A stretch of 64,000 nucleotides of DNA from Anthostomella pinea (lineage: Eukaryota > Ascomycota > Sordariomycetes > Xylariales > Xylariaceae). Numbering within the stretch: the stretch's first letter is position 1; each line of letters starts with the position of its first letter. The position numbers and the translations under genes were made by a program. The notes below the pieces were generated by a model. It was not told the DNA's origin. It ran no database searches and saw nothing but the letters and a program-made list of their open reading frames with translations. Shown piece by piece: positions 1 to 10,657 of the stretch. The DNA is taken from assembly GCA_963556695.1 (NCBI GenBank), contig CAUWAG010000017.1:145979-209978 (forward strand), written 5' to 3'.

Positions 1-427
1 AGCTGCTAGGTCCCTCCTTCTAGAGTGGTGCGCCACATATGTACCTTGAATAAACTTCACTTTTAGCGATTCCAGTAAGACTTACGCTAAGGCCATTCTC
101 TAACCTTTGCAAAAAGCCATAACTGGACCATCTCGTACAGACACCTTAGATCTAACGGTTTTAACCAAACGTTCTAGCAGTGGCGCATGTCAGAGCTGCC
201 CTGCTTTTGGCATATGATGAAGAATTGTGCGATTACTTACACGCTATGAAAGGCTAGCGACTCTTCTGCATCCAAATCCGAACCCGCGTCTAGATAAAGC
301 TCCAGCATATGTAAATGAACCTTTCCATCCTCGTAAACCGACCGCGCGGGAATGGTGCAATCAACAGTGGGCTTGTAGACTCGGAGCAGACGCCCGTGTT
401 AGAACTCAAGATCTAGAGCAGTGCTAA
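1..427. other. No recognisable gene; upstream flank of an unknown frame
   Basis: I recognise nothing here. A 66-codon open stretch at 227-427 lies in the same frame as the unknown ORF that follows and is separated from it only by a TAA at 425-427, so both may belong to one decayed gene. No family assignment is possible. Confidence 0.3.
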
Positions 428-710
428 ATTCGGACGATTAAAGCTTTTGCCTCATGGCGCAACGGTTGTCTTATACGCGTTGTAACAAATAAAGCCTCCT
501 GCCAAGGTTGGACAGTTCTTGTAGTAATGCATTGCCAACGGAATCTAGTTCTAGATCCACGATACGGCTTCGAAGATTCGAAATATATCTATAAGCATAA
601 CGTCTTATCACAGCCTCTCCGGCCAATAGTTTCTAGCGCTTCTGATACGGACGAGTTCTTCCATGAAGTTTCTAGGTCTTGTGCTGATATGAAGCCGAAG
701 CGGACATCTC

Positions 711-723
711 ATCAGCTTACATT
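711..723 (+). repeat. Target-site duplication, left copy (LINE A)
   Basis: Thirteen bases, atcagcttacatt, repeated exactly at 2211-2223 on the other side of LINE copy A. Confidence 0.9.
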
Positions 724-2210
724 GCCTGGAGGCCTGGTACCCAGGAATCGAGAAAACTGGGAGCTTAGGTGAGACATCAGCATGTCGCATTAAGGGGCTT
801 CTTGGAACAATAGATGCCGTACTACGAACGGCGATCAGGGCTATCTTGCCAGTCTGGAAAACACACCCTGGACATATCTTACACTTTGAATCGCAGATTC
901 CCCCAGCAGGAGTTCTTGCAGAGTCAATAAGACGACGTCACGGCCTCCGACTAGGACGAATAGATCAGAGACACCCTCTGGTTGGCAGGCTCCAAATACA
1001 AGCTCGCAAGGATCCAACAAGGCTACAAAGAAGCTTCCAGCTAGTCCCTGACTTCCAGAGACCAATACTTACCAGGCCATCATGGAGGAAGCGCCCAATC
1101 CGCAAAGACAAAGACAAAGAAACAGAGCTCTTCAAGCAATGGTTACAAGAGAGAAACGTGAACACTGACCTTGTCATCTACTCAGATGGATCACAGTTGG
1201 ATGACCAAGGCACAATCCGCACTGGATGGGGTTATACCATCAGGAAAGGCGGCACTACACAAGAAGTATACCGGGGAAGGGGCAGACTTCTACAAGCAGA
1301 AGTAGTAGATGCTGAAGTCCATGGTGCTCTCCAAGGTCTTGCAGCAGCCAGGGCAATTGGACACGGAAAACAGCTATATGTCTGCCTGGACAACACGTCA
1401 GTGGTAGATGGGCTCAATGGGACTCCACCCGAGACATCACAAAACATTTTTCTACGATTTCAAGAACTTGCCACAGCACACACTCCTGGAGTGACCGTCA
1501 AATGGATTCCTGGACACAGAGATATTGATGGCAACGAAGCTGCCGACACACTAGCAAAAGAGGGTGCCATGCTGGAAACAGACACAACAAATCTTCCTAC
1601 AATCTCTTGGGTCAAGAGAGATCTCAAAAGACAGGGCAAGAAAGAGTTCAACCAATGGTGGAAAGACCAATCAGAATCTAGGTATCAAGAAGTATACTCA
1701 CATGCAGTAACTGAAAGAGACCTTATATCTTTTAAGAGGAGTACTTTACACAGACTTCTAGCGGCCAGATCTGGACATGGCGACTTTGCCAGATACCATG
1801 AACGCTTTGGGCACACAGATTCAAATGATCACTGCAGCTGTGGTGAGAAGAAAACACCACAACACATTTTCTTTTGTAAGAGGCTGGGGAAAAATCGGCT
1901 ACTGCCTAGGCATTCGCCTAGGGCAGCTTGTTTACAATACTTAGGGGAGAGGAGCACAGAATGGGCAAAATTCGTGGAGAAGAGCAAGTTCTTTTCAACA
2001 ATCTGCCCCCGATAGATAGCCTTCCTTGAAGGACCAGATGGATGACCCCAAGGTCATACCGCCGCAACAACGGGGATGGGCCCGTGAGCGGGACTGACTG
2101 TACTTATTATCTTGAGACCTCCACAACCCTGCGATGCAGAGGCTCTGGGAGGCGTGGTTTGCACTACTGAGGAGCTACCCCCACGTTAAATACAAAACAA
2201 ACAAACAAAC
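724..2210 (+). mobile_element. LINE copy A, 5'-truncated, RNase H-bearing (Tad1-like)
   Basis: This is the 3' part of a non-LTR retrotransposon, about 1.49 kb. It starts inside the reverse-transcriptase ORF, contains RNase H and a C-terminal Cys-rich motif, and ends in a short 3' UTR and an (ACAA)n-type tail at about 2192-2210. It is flanked by a perfect 13-bp direct repeat (711-723 and 2211-2223), the target-site duplication of target-primed reverse transcription. The 3' UTR (2016-2190) matches the minus-strand copy at 26.6-26.8 kb and the SINE tails at 30.3 and 33.4 kb. RNase H in a fungal LINE fits the Tad1-like group; the clade name is inferred. Confidence 0.9.
726..2015 (+). CDS. LINE ORF2 C-terminal fragment: RNase H and zinc-knuckle-like end
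   Basis: The frame is open from the left edge of the insertion to TAG at 2013-2015, about 430 codons without an N-terminus, so there is no true start. The RNase H domain shows the expected acidic residues in order: IYSDGS (first Asp), AEVHGAL (Glu), CLDNTSVVDG (second Asp) and PGHRDIDGNEAAD (last His/Asp). The C-terminus has a CxC-x8-C arrangement (CSCGEKKTPQHIFFC) typical of LINE ORF2 ends. No internal stop is seen, so this copy is young or little mutated. The fragment lacks endonuclease and the reverse-transcriptase core and cannot move on its own. Confidence 0.85.
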   Translation: MEAWYPGIEKTGSLGETSACRIKGLLGTIDAVLRTAIRAILPVWKTHPGHILHFESQIPPAGVLAESIRRRHGLRLGRIDQRHPLVGRLQIQARKDPTRLQRSFQLVPDFQRPILTRPSWRKRPIRKDKDKETELFKQWLQERNVNTDLVIYSDGSQLDDQGTIRTGWGYTIRKGGTTQEVYRGRGRLLQAEVVDAEVHGALQGLAAARAIGHGKQLYVCLDNTSVVDGLNGTPPETSQNIFLRFQELATAHTPGVTVKWIPGHRDIDGNEAADTLAKEGAMLETDTTNLPTISWVKRDLKRQGKKEFNQWWKDQSESRYQEVYSHAVTERDLISFKRSTLHRLLAARSGHGDFARYHERFGHTDSNDHCSCGEKKTPQHIFFCKRLGKNRLLPRHSPRAACLQYLGERSTEWAKFVEKSKFFSTICPR

Positions 2211-2223
2211 ATCAGCTTACATT
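2211..2223 (+). repeat. Target-site duplication, right copy (LINE A)
   Basis: Exact copy of 711-723, directly after the (ACAA)n tail of the LINE. Confidence 0.9.
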
Positions 2224-2692
2224 AGAATCACTGCAGTACGCTGTACTATGGCAGGACATTGCCAGAAATACTAACGGAGGGATGTACCAAGCGGTTGATG
2301 GAAGGGCTAATTGGACCGGTAGAAGGTAATGCATAAAGTCGCAATTCTCGGCGGTGCCACAATGAGGCTTAGATATCTCCTGAGAATGATTCTTCCGGCT
2401 GACACAGCTGCGAACATTCCATATCATCTCGACTACCTTTTCGGGAAGCCTGCTGACGAGGGATGACAGCCTCGTTACCATCCTCAGAGGCCCATTATCG
2501 TCGACGCTGACGCGCTCGACTCACCGAAGACGGTGACCCCCCGATACGAGGAAGAGGCTGCGGCGAGAGCGAACGGCGGAGACCTTCGTGGGGATTCTCC
2601 GCCTGGTCTCCTGTCTATGTCGGCATACCCAAAGCCGCATCCGCCCCAGATGCTGGTCGCCGCTTGGTCGAATTCCAACTGACCACCCCGCG

Positions 2693-4264
2693 ATCTCCAG
2701 CATTTGATTCATCGAGATCGTACCAAGATTTTCAGTATCAATATTCATCAGAGCAGTTCGCTGCGTAACAGTCTGATAATGCGGCCGAGGGTCCGCATGA
2801 GGGTGTCACGCGCGTCAAAATCACCTGAGCAAAGACCGAGCCCACCCAAGCCGGAGCCCGACCAGCTCACCGAACCTGCTACAATTAGCTACGGCTACCC
2901 TCCTGCGGCCCATCAGGCTGTCGCGTCAAGTTATGATACAGGCTATACCAGCAATGACAGCATGATCGGCCCCTGCCACCCCTCGTCGTACGCGGCCGAC
3001 TACCTGCGACCACCACTGCTCAAAGCTCCGTCATGGAGTTCCTACGGGTCGTCCATAACGCCTCGCAGTCCCACTGCCATTCACCACGCAGTGATAACGC
3101 GCCCAAGCATCACGACTCTGCCCATGCCGACGTCGAGTGCACCGCAGCTGATCCAGACCTGCACAATACAGACGTCCGGATCCTCCAGTCCCGCGCAGAT
3201 GAACCCGTACGCCATGTACTCGGCCAAGGCGAACCTCAAGATCAACGGCGACCTGGAGGCGATGGCAAGCAACTGGACACAGGAGGAGTGGGAGAACCAA
3301 AGGCGCATAGTCATGTTCAACAAGAAGCAGCAGGGCTCAATACTGTCAACAAGCTTCAAGCCCGTCACCGTCAGTGAGAGCCACCGAACAGCATCTGCAT
3401 TAGCTGCATATACTGGGCCGAGAAGAACGAGTGTTATGTGACCAGTGTCGACACCATCTTGCTGTTAGAGCAGCTCGTGGCGTCTCCCGCGAGGTTCATG
3501 GTGGAAGAGAAGAACCGGATACGGCGCAACCTGGAGGGATTCCGGCCCCTGACGGTGAGTAAGGCCAAGGCGGACAGTGAAGAGGTGTTCAAGATCATCA
3601 TGGCATTTCCAAATCCGAAGCCGCGCAATATCGAGAGGGACGTCAAGGTGTTTCCTTAGAAAATACTGGCTGGGGTGCTCAAGATTATATCAAAATACAT
3701 GAGTAAAGTCCCCATCCTGGCCATCTTTTCTTTCTCTTTCTTACATCTTGCAATCGAGTGGTTTGTAGCCCATGTCCCAGCTTGGAAGTAGTATCAAAAA
3801 GTGTGGTGCAACGAGACTGACAGACAAGACTCTAGTCCGCATCGCCTGCTTCGCAGCTCCCTTCAGGCCCGGGACCGACCATGCTCACACCTCTCAACAG
3901 AACAAGCCCAGGACTCTATGCAATGCCCCATACCCCAACAGTATCCGACGGCGGAGGGTACTCTCACAACGACTCGCACACGACGGCATCGCCGCGCTCG
4001 CTTTCAGGCGCTCCCCCTAGCTGGGCGGCCTACGCCGGACGTATCCTCTCCCCGAGTCTCAAGACCCATTCACCGCAGGCAGGGATCATGATTCCTGGCA
4101 TACCTTCCTACGGGCAGGCAGACGCGAGACAGCACTCGACACATCACTACGGCCTGGCACCGCATAGCCAGCGGTGGGACTCGGCAGTCGCGAATGGGTA
4201 TGGCGATGCTTCTGCGTCGCCTGTGTACACGAGCCACCACCATAAACACCAAAGTCATGTGTAA
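2693..4264 (+). pseudogene. medA: Medusa (medA)-like developmental regulator, decayed
   Basis: The strand encodes a recognisable fungal Medusa/DUF7082 protein, a nuclear regulator of conidiophore development in Aspergillus. Visible blocks are AFDSSRSYQDFQYQYSSEQF near the N-terminus (about 2702-2761), NPYAMYSAKANLKINGDLEA followed by NWTQEEW (about 3200-3300), the CISCIYW segment (about 3393), NRIRRNLEGFRPLTVSKAKA (3513-3572) and FPNPKPRNI. It is disabled: an in-frame TAA near 2766 at an expected Gln, loss of much of the conserved N-terminal domain near 2825, a one-base loss near 3373 that shifts the frame just before CISCIYW, TAG at 3657-3659 where Trp is expected, and a codon lost soon after. 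The open segment 3881-4264 (rich in Ser, Pro, His, Tyr) is probably the C-terminal exon. Most base changes fit RIP. The family call is firm from the motifs; exon limits are approximate. Confidence 0.8.
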
Positions 4265-6702
4265 GGCACCGGCGCGTATGGCGACGCTGGTCACCGGGGT
4301 TAGTAAGCACACCACTCGATCACCTCCTCAATCTGCGAGGCGGGTGGGTGCGTGGAGGTATGAGAGGGAACGGTGGTTGTAAAGAAATCGGACACATACG
4401 CGACGACGGACTCGTGCTGTTCAGACAGACTCGTTTCGCCGCACTCGGATGGTTGGGTTAGTGTCTCTACTGCCATTGCGACGACGTGGAACACTGAGCG
4501 GAAATGGTCAGGCAATCTTGGAGCGGCAGCATGCTGAATATGAAGAGGCAGAATGACACAGGCGACCCGCATCTGCCGAATAGCAAAATGACGCGTGGTG
4601 AGCGCGCGGATGGAGGGCAGCCGAAGGGTCACCCAGTAGGGTCAGGAGTCAGGCCAGCGGCCGAAGAATTGTCCAAGAAGGAATGTTGGCGTATCATCTC
4701 GGATCCCACTGCGACGTACGGGGCTGGTGGTTGGTTGCAGTATGACAGGGCAACAGCGGGAGCAGACTAGTGAGTGGGATTTGCTCGTTTGCCTCGTTCG
4801 TCTGGTGCGCATGGCAGCCTAGACGTTGCTAGAATGCGAACCACCAATGCCCAATGAATGTCTTTAATAATATTACCAACCTATTCACGCATGACGTCCT
4901 GCATTGGCTCCCATGCTCAATGCGCTCTGCAAGCCCAACATGAGAGCGACAACAAGCACCCGAAATAATCAGGCATAGGTTGAATATCGTTTCGGCAGCG
5001 AACATTGTACCCAGTGATAAAAAGCTCGTCCCTTTTCGGTATGGAACGGCCCGTGTGGATACGCATGCGTTTCTCTCTACCTTTTATGTTCTTTCATGTA
5101 TTTAGTCGACCTAGAGCCACCTTTAACCCGTTCAGGGCACCAGAGAGATATAGCTCCTATTCTAGCGTAACAAAGGACAAATAATGGAGAGTAACTTTAA
5201 GCCTAAAGCCATTTATAACCCTCAATAGACAAAATAGGCGTTTTGGAACACACTCTAGTCCAGTTTCCAATAGGGACAGAATTGATGCCTTGTAGTACGC
5301 GCAGCTAGAGACTAATTTTTTCCGTGATGTATAAGTACTCTGCGCTTTGTCACAATTTTTAAAGCCCACATGCGCGTGGATCCCACCCTTGACCAGCAGC
5401 TATACGCATTGAACCATGGACCAAGGACTCCTCCAATGGTTGCACTGTCACCTGCAGGAGAGCTATATGGACGTATCACCTGTGGTAGTCATGACTCACC
5501 TCTGAAACGCGGTTTTGTAAGCTCACCATCCACCTGCGGGCAATATTTGCTAATAGTTCTAGCCGCTTTCGATTTTTTGTGCGTACCTGCCTGCTGGCGC
5601 TTCTTTCTGGCCCGGTTGGGCGACCGGCGCGGCTTTCGGACTCGGTTGGGCGACTGGTGCTGCGGTGGTGGTAGGTCTCCCATAGTGGCTTTCGTGCCTG
5701 CTCGTCGATATAGCGTTGCTCGTGTCCCGGTAGTAGTAGTGGCGGTGCACTGGCTGTGACTACGTGCTGCTTGCGACTTGTTTGAACACGGGTAACTCGT
5801 GTCGGGCTGGGCTGTTAGCAGTGGTGGTGGTGGTGCTATGGTCGTTGCAGCAGGAACTGTGCTTGTTGATGGTGTAGTGCGGCCGTCGTCTAGCTGGCTC
5901 GTCAGGTATAGCAGCCCCGGGGTTCTTGGATGCATAGCAGGCAACTCTGGGCGCGTCTAGGGCGTGTCTTGGCACCCACTAATATATCCACATGTAGGCT
6001 CGAGGGGGCGGTTGGGGCTTGGTCCTTGGCTGCATTTCATAGTGTTGTTATCGTCCGTCTTGGCATGACCCTATTACATTCCCAAAGCTTTCACATCGAG
6101 GACGCCGCAGTTACTGGATTGGGTGGTTGGAATTAGTGTCCGGGGGTCCGTTCTAAACCAGTCCATGGAGCGCCGCGCGCTGCTAACAGGATCAACGTGG
6201 CCCTCACGTGAACCCCTGATGAGACTTTCTTGGAACGGCAGCGAACAGCCATCTGCCGCCGTGCTGCTGGCCAGTATCCTTCTCTCGCGAAGCATAAATC
6301 GGTTAAAACGAATACCACTTGCGCATATCAGGAAACTCGCATCGGACATACTCTCCAGAGCTCACTGGAGAGAGCCTCCACGTAAGTACCAATGTCGGTA
6401 TGATCACCCAGCCACTGAGCAGGGAGACAACCCAAGTCGATAAAAGAAGTGCTGGGCGGAGGCCAAGGCCCCAGGAACTGTACTCTCCAGGCGGACATTT
6501 TTGCTGTCGTATATGCCACGCATTTCCGCATTTACGATATTGCGGTCCCGGTGAGCCCTGGCACATTATAAAACGACATAGCCGCCTGTTGAGTGCTCGT
6601 CTCGCGCATCTGGAAAGTAATTCTTGCGCCAGATACCGTGCCACTCGTTCGTCACCGTCCAGGTGGTACACTCACTGACGACGACGTTTGCAAGGTGGGC
6701 GT
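4265..6702. other. No recognisable gene; low-complexity and repeat-related DNA
   Basis: No protein family is recognised. 5370-5975 is Thr/Pro/Ser or Arg-rich in several frames, which looks like skewed composition and not coding. 5146-5342 is one copy of a dispersed repeat also found at 8.84-8.99 kb. Confidence 0.5.
5146..5342 (-). repeat. Dispersed repeat, copy 1 (second copy 8839-8992)
   Basis: Shares long near-identical blocks with 8839-8992, for example caaaggacaaataatgg and a following segment with ctaaagccatttat. The minus strand of both copies reads as similar peptides, so it may be a fragment of a coding element. Class unknown. Confidence 0.6.
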
Positions 6703-8481
6703 CTATTCTGGCTGGTACTCCAAATCACGCACCTTGACATCCATTGCCGCCCACTTGTAAATGTGGTGCTTCGTCTCATCTCGGACCGTGTCCGTGGCCG
6801 AAACTGTTCACTATTAGCTTTGAACCTTGCTCTGCAATAATCACGTACGGAGCACCAGAAGATCCACCTTTTGCTTCTTGAACCTGCGCCTCACGACCGA
6901 TGTGGAGTCCACAGCGCTCTGGTCTGCCTGCCTCTCCTCCACTTCGAGATCACTGTGTATTTCCTTTTCAATGATACTTCCGTAGCTTGGAGTGCCATTA
7001 TAGAAACTTGCACGGCGTCCAAAGGATAACTGAGTCGGACCTTCCTCACAATAGATGCATATGCGGAGAATCTACCCACTGATTAACCCATGTTGCTAAT
7101 GAGTAAGTCAGAAAACTTAGACGTCGTACATTACCGCGTCTTAAGCTATCATCATCCAGTGCGCTATTGAGCAAAAGACTCACTGCGTTGAAAGAGTTTA
7201 GTTTCAGTAGCTCCGTTAGCCAAGATTAGTATACAGAAGAGCCATCTTACCTAAGTCCTGCGCTTGCCAAACCAGGTGTACACGCCGAGTGCGCCCCCTC
7301 CCGGCGTGATAGCCGTGAATGATCTTAGTAAGGTACGGAAGCATCGAGGCTATCCCAGAACCAGTCGCTATCATCAAGACCGACGCGTAGTCCCAGACAG
7401 GTGCGCTCTTATCATGAGGACCACTGATTAAAGCTCGACGTGAGATTTTGCCAATTTCGCCTTGCTGCGAGCGGCGGAAGAGACGTAGGGTGAACCCACG
7501 GCGGGGCTAGATAAAGAGCTCTATGGTCTCCTGTCTGACTTCCGCCCACGAGGTCACGACAAACGGATGGGTCTGGAAGAGGTAACAAAAGCCAACTGGC
7601 ATCCAGAACAGAACATACTGCCCCGCGTCGAGTTTCAACGGCCGAGAAAGGTGGACGCGGACACTTACAGACCCGTATGAGTCTCCAAGGACAGCTCGGG
7701 TAAAAGGCCTCCCCCATTACTTGTTTCGATAGATGATATGACCGAGATACAGTGCGAGTATGCTTGCTGGGATTGTTATGTATCCATAAATGCACCATCG
7801 CGGAAGGCTACTAGATACTGAGATGTGCTAGTAAATACCAACTGCGAATATGATAGCTAGCAACTCGTGCACTCGTAGGAATATCTGAAATCAGTTTCTT
7901 CGCACTACAGGTACAGAAATGCAGACTAAAAGGATGAGTGACAGAGCGCCCTATAGTGTTGTTAGCTTACGTCGTTCACAATACGAGGGATACAGGATTA
8001 CTATTAAGGTATAAAGCTCTTGCGCTATCGAGAATTGCCCCCCGCTCGCTATGAAAGCAATAATATGAAAGACGAGAAGGGTGAAGGACATGAGCCCCAA
8101 AGATTGGTGTGCTTGGAGAAATACTCGTAAAGGTACACCGAAAAGATCAGCCAGAACCCCTTGATTCAGACCGAGAAGTAGCGGCAGGCTGTTCAAAAGG
8201 CTAAGTGTCCCAGCGTTTCGAGCTGCTGTAGAAACCGACGAGGCTTTAAATGAGAGGTAAAACAAATTTGCGGTGATATAAACCGCGTACGCAGCAAGTT
8301 CTAAGACGGCTAGCGGACCAACAAATCGATAACGGGCGAGGACAACCCTATGGCCAAGCATCTTGAATCCTTGAATAGCAAGATGCATTGCGATTTTCTT
8401 GCAATAAGTGACCAGTTTTGCTACGAAGAGCAGGACAAATATGCCACCCCAGCAAATGGCGTATACGAGTACGGCATCCAT
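6703..8481 (-). pseudogene. Ferric reductase (FRE family), decayed
   Basis: Read on the minus strand this is a fungal plasma-membrane ferric/cupric reductase, which moves electrons from cytosolic NADPH through FAD and heme to extracellular iron. The first 176 codons (8481-7954) are open and hold several membrane segments and the heme-ligand helix HQSLGLMSFTLLVFHIIAF. Further on come LRVHELLAIIFAVGIY, LKLDAGQYVLFWMP, THPFVVTSWAE (FAD-binding), VLMIATGSGIASMLPYL (NADPH-binding), HLVWQAQDL and the terminal DVKVRDLEYQP near 6705. These blocks lie in different frames with stops between them; one TAG replaces an expected Gln codon in ELFI-stop-PRRGF (about 7507-7511), a C-to-T change. The total span fits a roughly 590-aa family member, so it is a near-full-length relic. 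Confidence 0.85.
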
Positions 8482-8754
8482 ATTAAGCGCGAAGTTATGA
8501 CACGTAGAGTATTCTGGGGTTAATGACAGTATCTGCAGGCGGATTTAGTCGGACATCATTTGAATAAAGGACAGGAGTGTGATATGGGAAGACCACGCTT
8601 ATCATGTGGACCGCTTTATATCCAAGGGACAGGTTTGCGTCCGTCTTATGCGTGTCAATATATCATCTTCAACTTATGATCTTGTGTCCACGAACAGACC
8701 TGTTGTGAAGCTCTTGGAATATTGGCAGGGACTAGATCTTGAGAAGACACTAGG

Positions 8755-8812
8755 CCGTGGACAGAAACTGGACCGTGGGCGGAAACTGGACTGTGGGCGG
8801 ATACTGAAGCAC
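8755..8812 (+). repeat. 18-bp minisatellite cluster 1
   Basis: About three head-to-tail 18-bp units of the form gggcggaaactggaccgt. Related units lie at 8992-9045, 31866-31945 and 33537-33572. Confidence 0.75.
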
Positions 8813-8838
8813 ACTCCTGGCTCATTTTAAGGTCGACT

Positions 8839-8992
8839 GAGGTATAGTTCCTATTCTGGCGTGACAAAGGACAAATAATGGCATAATCATACGTAGTAGC
8901 TTCGAGAACCTGAAGCCATTTATGATCCTTAATAGACAGAAGAACGCCCAAGCTAGACACTAACTGGGGGCTATAAACATAAGCATACTTAT
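8839..8992 (-). repeat. Dispersed repeat, copy 2
   Basis: Second copy of the 5146-5342 repeat, sandwiched between two 18-bp minisatellite clusters. Confidence 0.6.
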
Positions 8993-9045
8993 GAGCAGAA
9001 ATTGGACCGTGGGCGGGAACTGGATCATGAGCCGGAACTGCCCTG
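8992..9045 (+). repeat. 18-bp minisatellite cluster 2
   Basis: About three units of the same 18-bp family (gggcgggaactggatcat and variants). Confidence 0.7.
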
Positions 9046-9640
9046 TATCGCATTCTACCCATTGTGGTCTTCGACCACATCTAGACAACAACTCGGACCC
9101 ATTTTCTGCTCGTGCTCCAAATTTTTGGTCATCGTCAAGTAAGCGTAATGCGACACTCGAAAGACAGAGTAGAGGAACTTCACCCAGACGAAGGAAGTGA
9201 TCGACATCGTCCTAGTTGTTGCATTCTGTGGGGGGCAAGGGGTGGAGCGTCGACCCAATGTCTGCCATGACAATGGTATCTGTCTTGGCCGGCTACGGCG
9301 ACGACCGATTGCATGAATCCTTTGGTGCGATCATCAGCATCCCAGATGACCTCACAGTAAAGCAAGCCCGTAAGGTGTGATTCCCTACCTAATGCAACAC
9401 AACACACGTGGTTCACTCAGGTCGCCTCACTCTGCCATCTCTATTGGACCGTCCCTTTACGAGGGAGCCTTGCGAATCAGCCTCGCTGTGCGGGGTTTGC
9501 ATAGTCCTGCCAGCTTCCCGGAATCACCAGACCATTTGAACTTACCACTTCAGCAACCCTACGCCCATGGGAGCTGATATGGTCGATGTCCTGCTTCATG
9601 CATAGCTCCACAACTTTTCAACCATAGCCGAAGACTCAAG

Positions 9641-10657
9641 ATGACAACAAGTCGCCGGGAGTACGCCTTCCGCGCGTACTCGAATACTTCGGCAGGAGCT
9701 CTTGTCAGTGGGCGGGGTCCCCGTCCCCGACACACGCCGCCAATCGCCATCCACAGGGAATTCGACCGGCACCGGGATCTCAACAACAGGGTTCCCACAT
9801 CACTAGTGTCAGTGAGTCGACGAGTCATCGACACTCTACGCCGCGCTTTCAACAAGCACTACCGAGACAACGAGCCGGCCGACCAGATTTGGATCGCTAT
9901 AATCCGCCTCCCCGAAGAAACAGCCGACGGTGTGGTCTTCCACAAAGCATTGGACCTAGCGGCAGGACACGGGGACGAAGCCAAGTTCACGTATGAGATA
10001 GTATTCGAATGGGAGATCCCAGAACATTACGTTGAGCACAGGGTTTCTGTGCAAACTCTGATCGACCGAGGTTTAGACCTTCGAAACTATCGAGTCACGA
10101 ACGAGGCTTTGCTACCTGCGATAAGTGAATTGCGCTCTGTGCTGGCAAAGAAGCTCTTGGAGTTCTCCCGTGGGGGGAACTATTCACGGGAGGATGATTG
10201 CTACGATACAGGGGTAAACCTGGCTTTCTGGGCAAGAGATTTCGGAGCACGAGCACCGACCAGGTATATCGCCAACCAAATGTTTAACGATCTGCTAGGT
10301 CCCGTAACCTACTTCTGTGGCGACGACCAAAGGATGAGGTTTAGCTACTGCGATGTGTGTTTCGAGTTCAGTGACTTATGTCACCTCGAGGACGGCATGA
10401 AGTTCGTCGAGAAGCTCAAGAATTACGGCGGTACGGAGGATTACGACGACTGGCTGGATTACGCATTTTACAAATGGCGAGAGTGTGTCATGGAGCTCGA
10501 GTGTATCGAAGACTGGTTCCGCGACCGGGCCACCAAATGCACCGAATGCACCGAATCTATCTATCATGAGGGTGCGACACTCATAGCTTCGAAGAAAGAG
10601 GTCATGGAAGAATGGAAGAGGCTATTGAGACCTCTAGTATTATTGGAGGGGTCGTAG
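9641..10657 (+). CDS. Hypothetical protein, DUF7587-like, Cys-rich C-terminal half
   Basis: A single open frame of 338 codons starts at the ATG at 9641 and ends with TAG; no intron is needed. The N-terminal 150 residues (YAFRAY near the start, TPTSLVSVS-like segment about residue 52-58, alternating strands and helices) resemble the fungal domain catalogued as DUF7587, whose members begin with an FRVYD-like strand and a TPFIS motif. That assignment is tentative. Residues about 225-320 hold cysteine pairs (FCGDDQ, YCDVCFEF, CTECTES) that could bind a metal. Unlike the relics on both sides the frame has no stop, which suggests the gene is maintained or a recent arrival. No signal peptide or membrane segment is evident. 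Function unknown. Confidence 0.7.
   Translation: MTTSRREYAFRAYSNTSAGALVSGRGPRPRHTPPIAIHREFDRHRDLNNRVPTSLVSVSRRVIDTLRRAFNKHYRDNEPADQIWIAIIRLPEETADGVVFHKALDLAAGHGDEAKFTYEIVFEWEIPEHYVEHRVSVQTLIDRGLDLRNYRVTNEALLPAISELRSVLAKKLLEFSRGGNYSREDDCYDTGVNLAFWARDFGARAPTRYIANQMFNDLLGPVTYFCGDDQRMRFSYCDVCFEFSDLCHLEDGMKFVEKLKNYGGTEDYDDWLDYAFYKWRECVMELECIEDWFRDRATKCTECTESIYHEGATLIASKKEVMEEWKRLLRPLVLLEGS

Larger units (their letters stand above)
428..2329 (+). pseudogene. Unknown reading frame split by LINE insertion
   Basis: An open frame runs from 428 (first ATG at 527) to the LINE insertion point at 723. If the insert (724-2210) and one copy of the 13-bp duplication are taken out, the same frame continues through 2224 for about 35 more codons and stops at the TAA at 2327-2329. 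The exact continuation across the target site suggests a real coding segment interrupted by the element. I do not recognise the product and no domain is visible. The upstream in-frame TAA at 425 could be a further disabling change or the natural boundary. Function unknown. Confidence 0.35.
8482..9640. other. Intergenic; repeats only
   Basis: Contains two clusters of 18-bp minisatellite units and the second copy of the 5.1-kb dispersed repeat. ORFs here translate the repeats (for example PAHGPVSAHDP-type strings) and are not convincing genes. Confidence 0.5.

Noticed and set aside
5370..5975. Long overlapping ORFs rich in Thr/Pro/Arg on both strands.
   Set aside because: Open in several frames at once with skewed composition and no domain; judged chance ORFs.
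8655..9080. Minus-strand 141-codon ORF with PAHGP-type repeats.
   Set aside because: It only translates the 18-bp minisatellite and the dispersed repeat.
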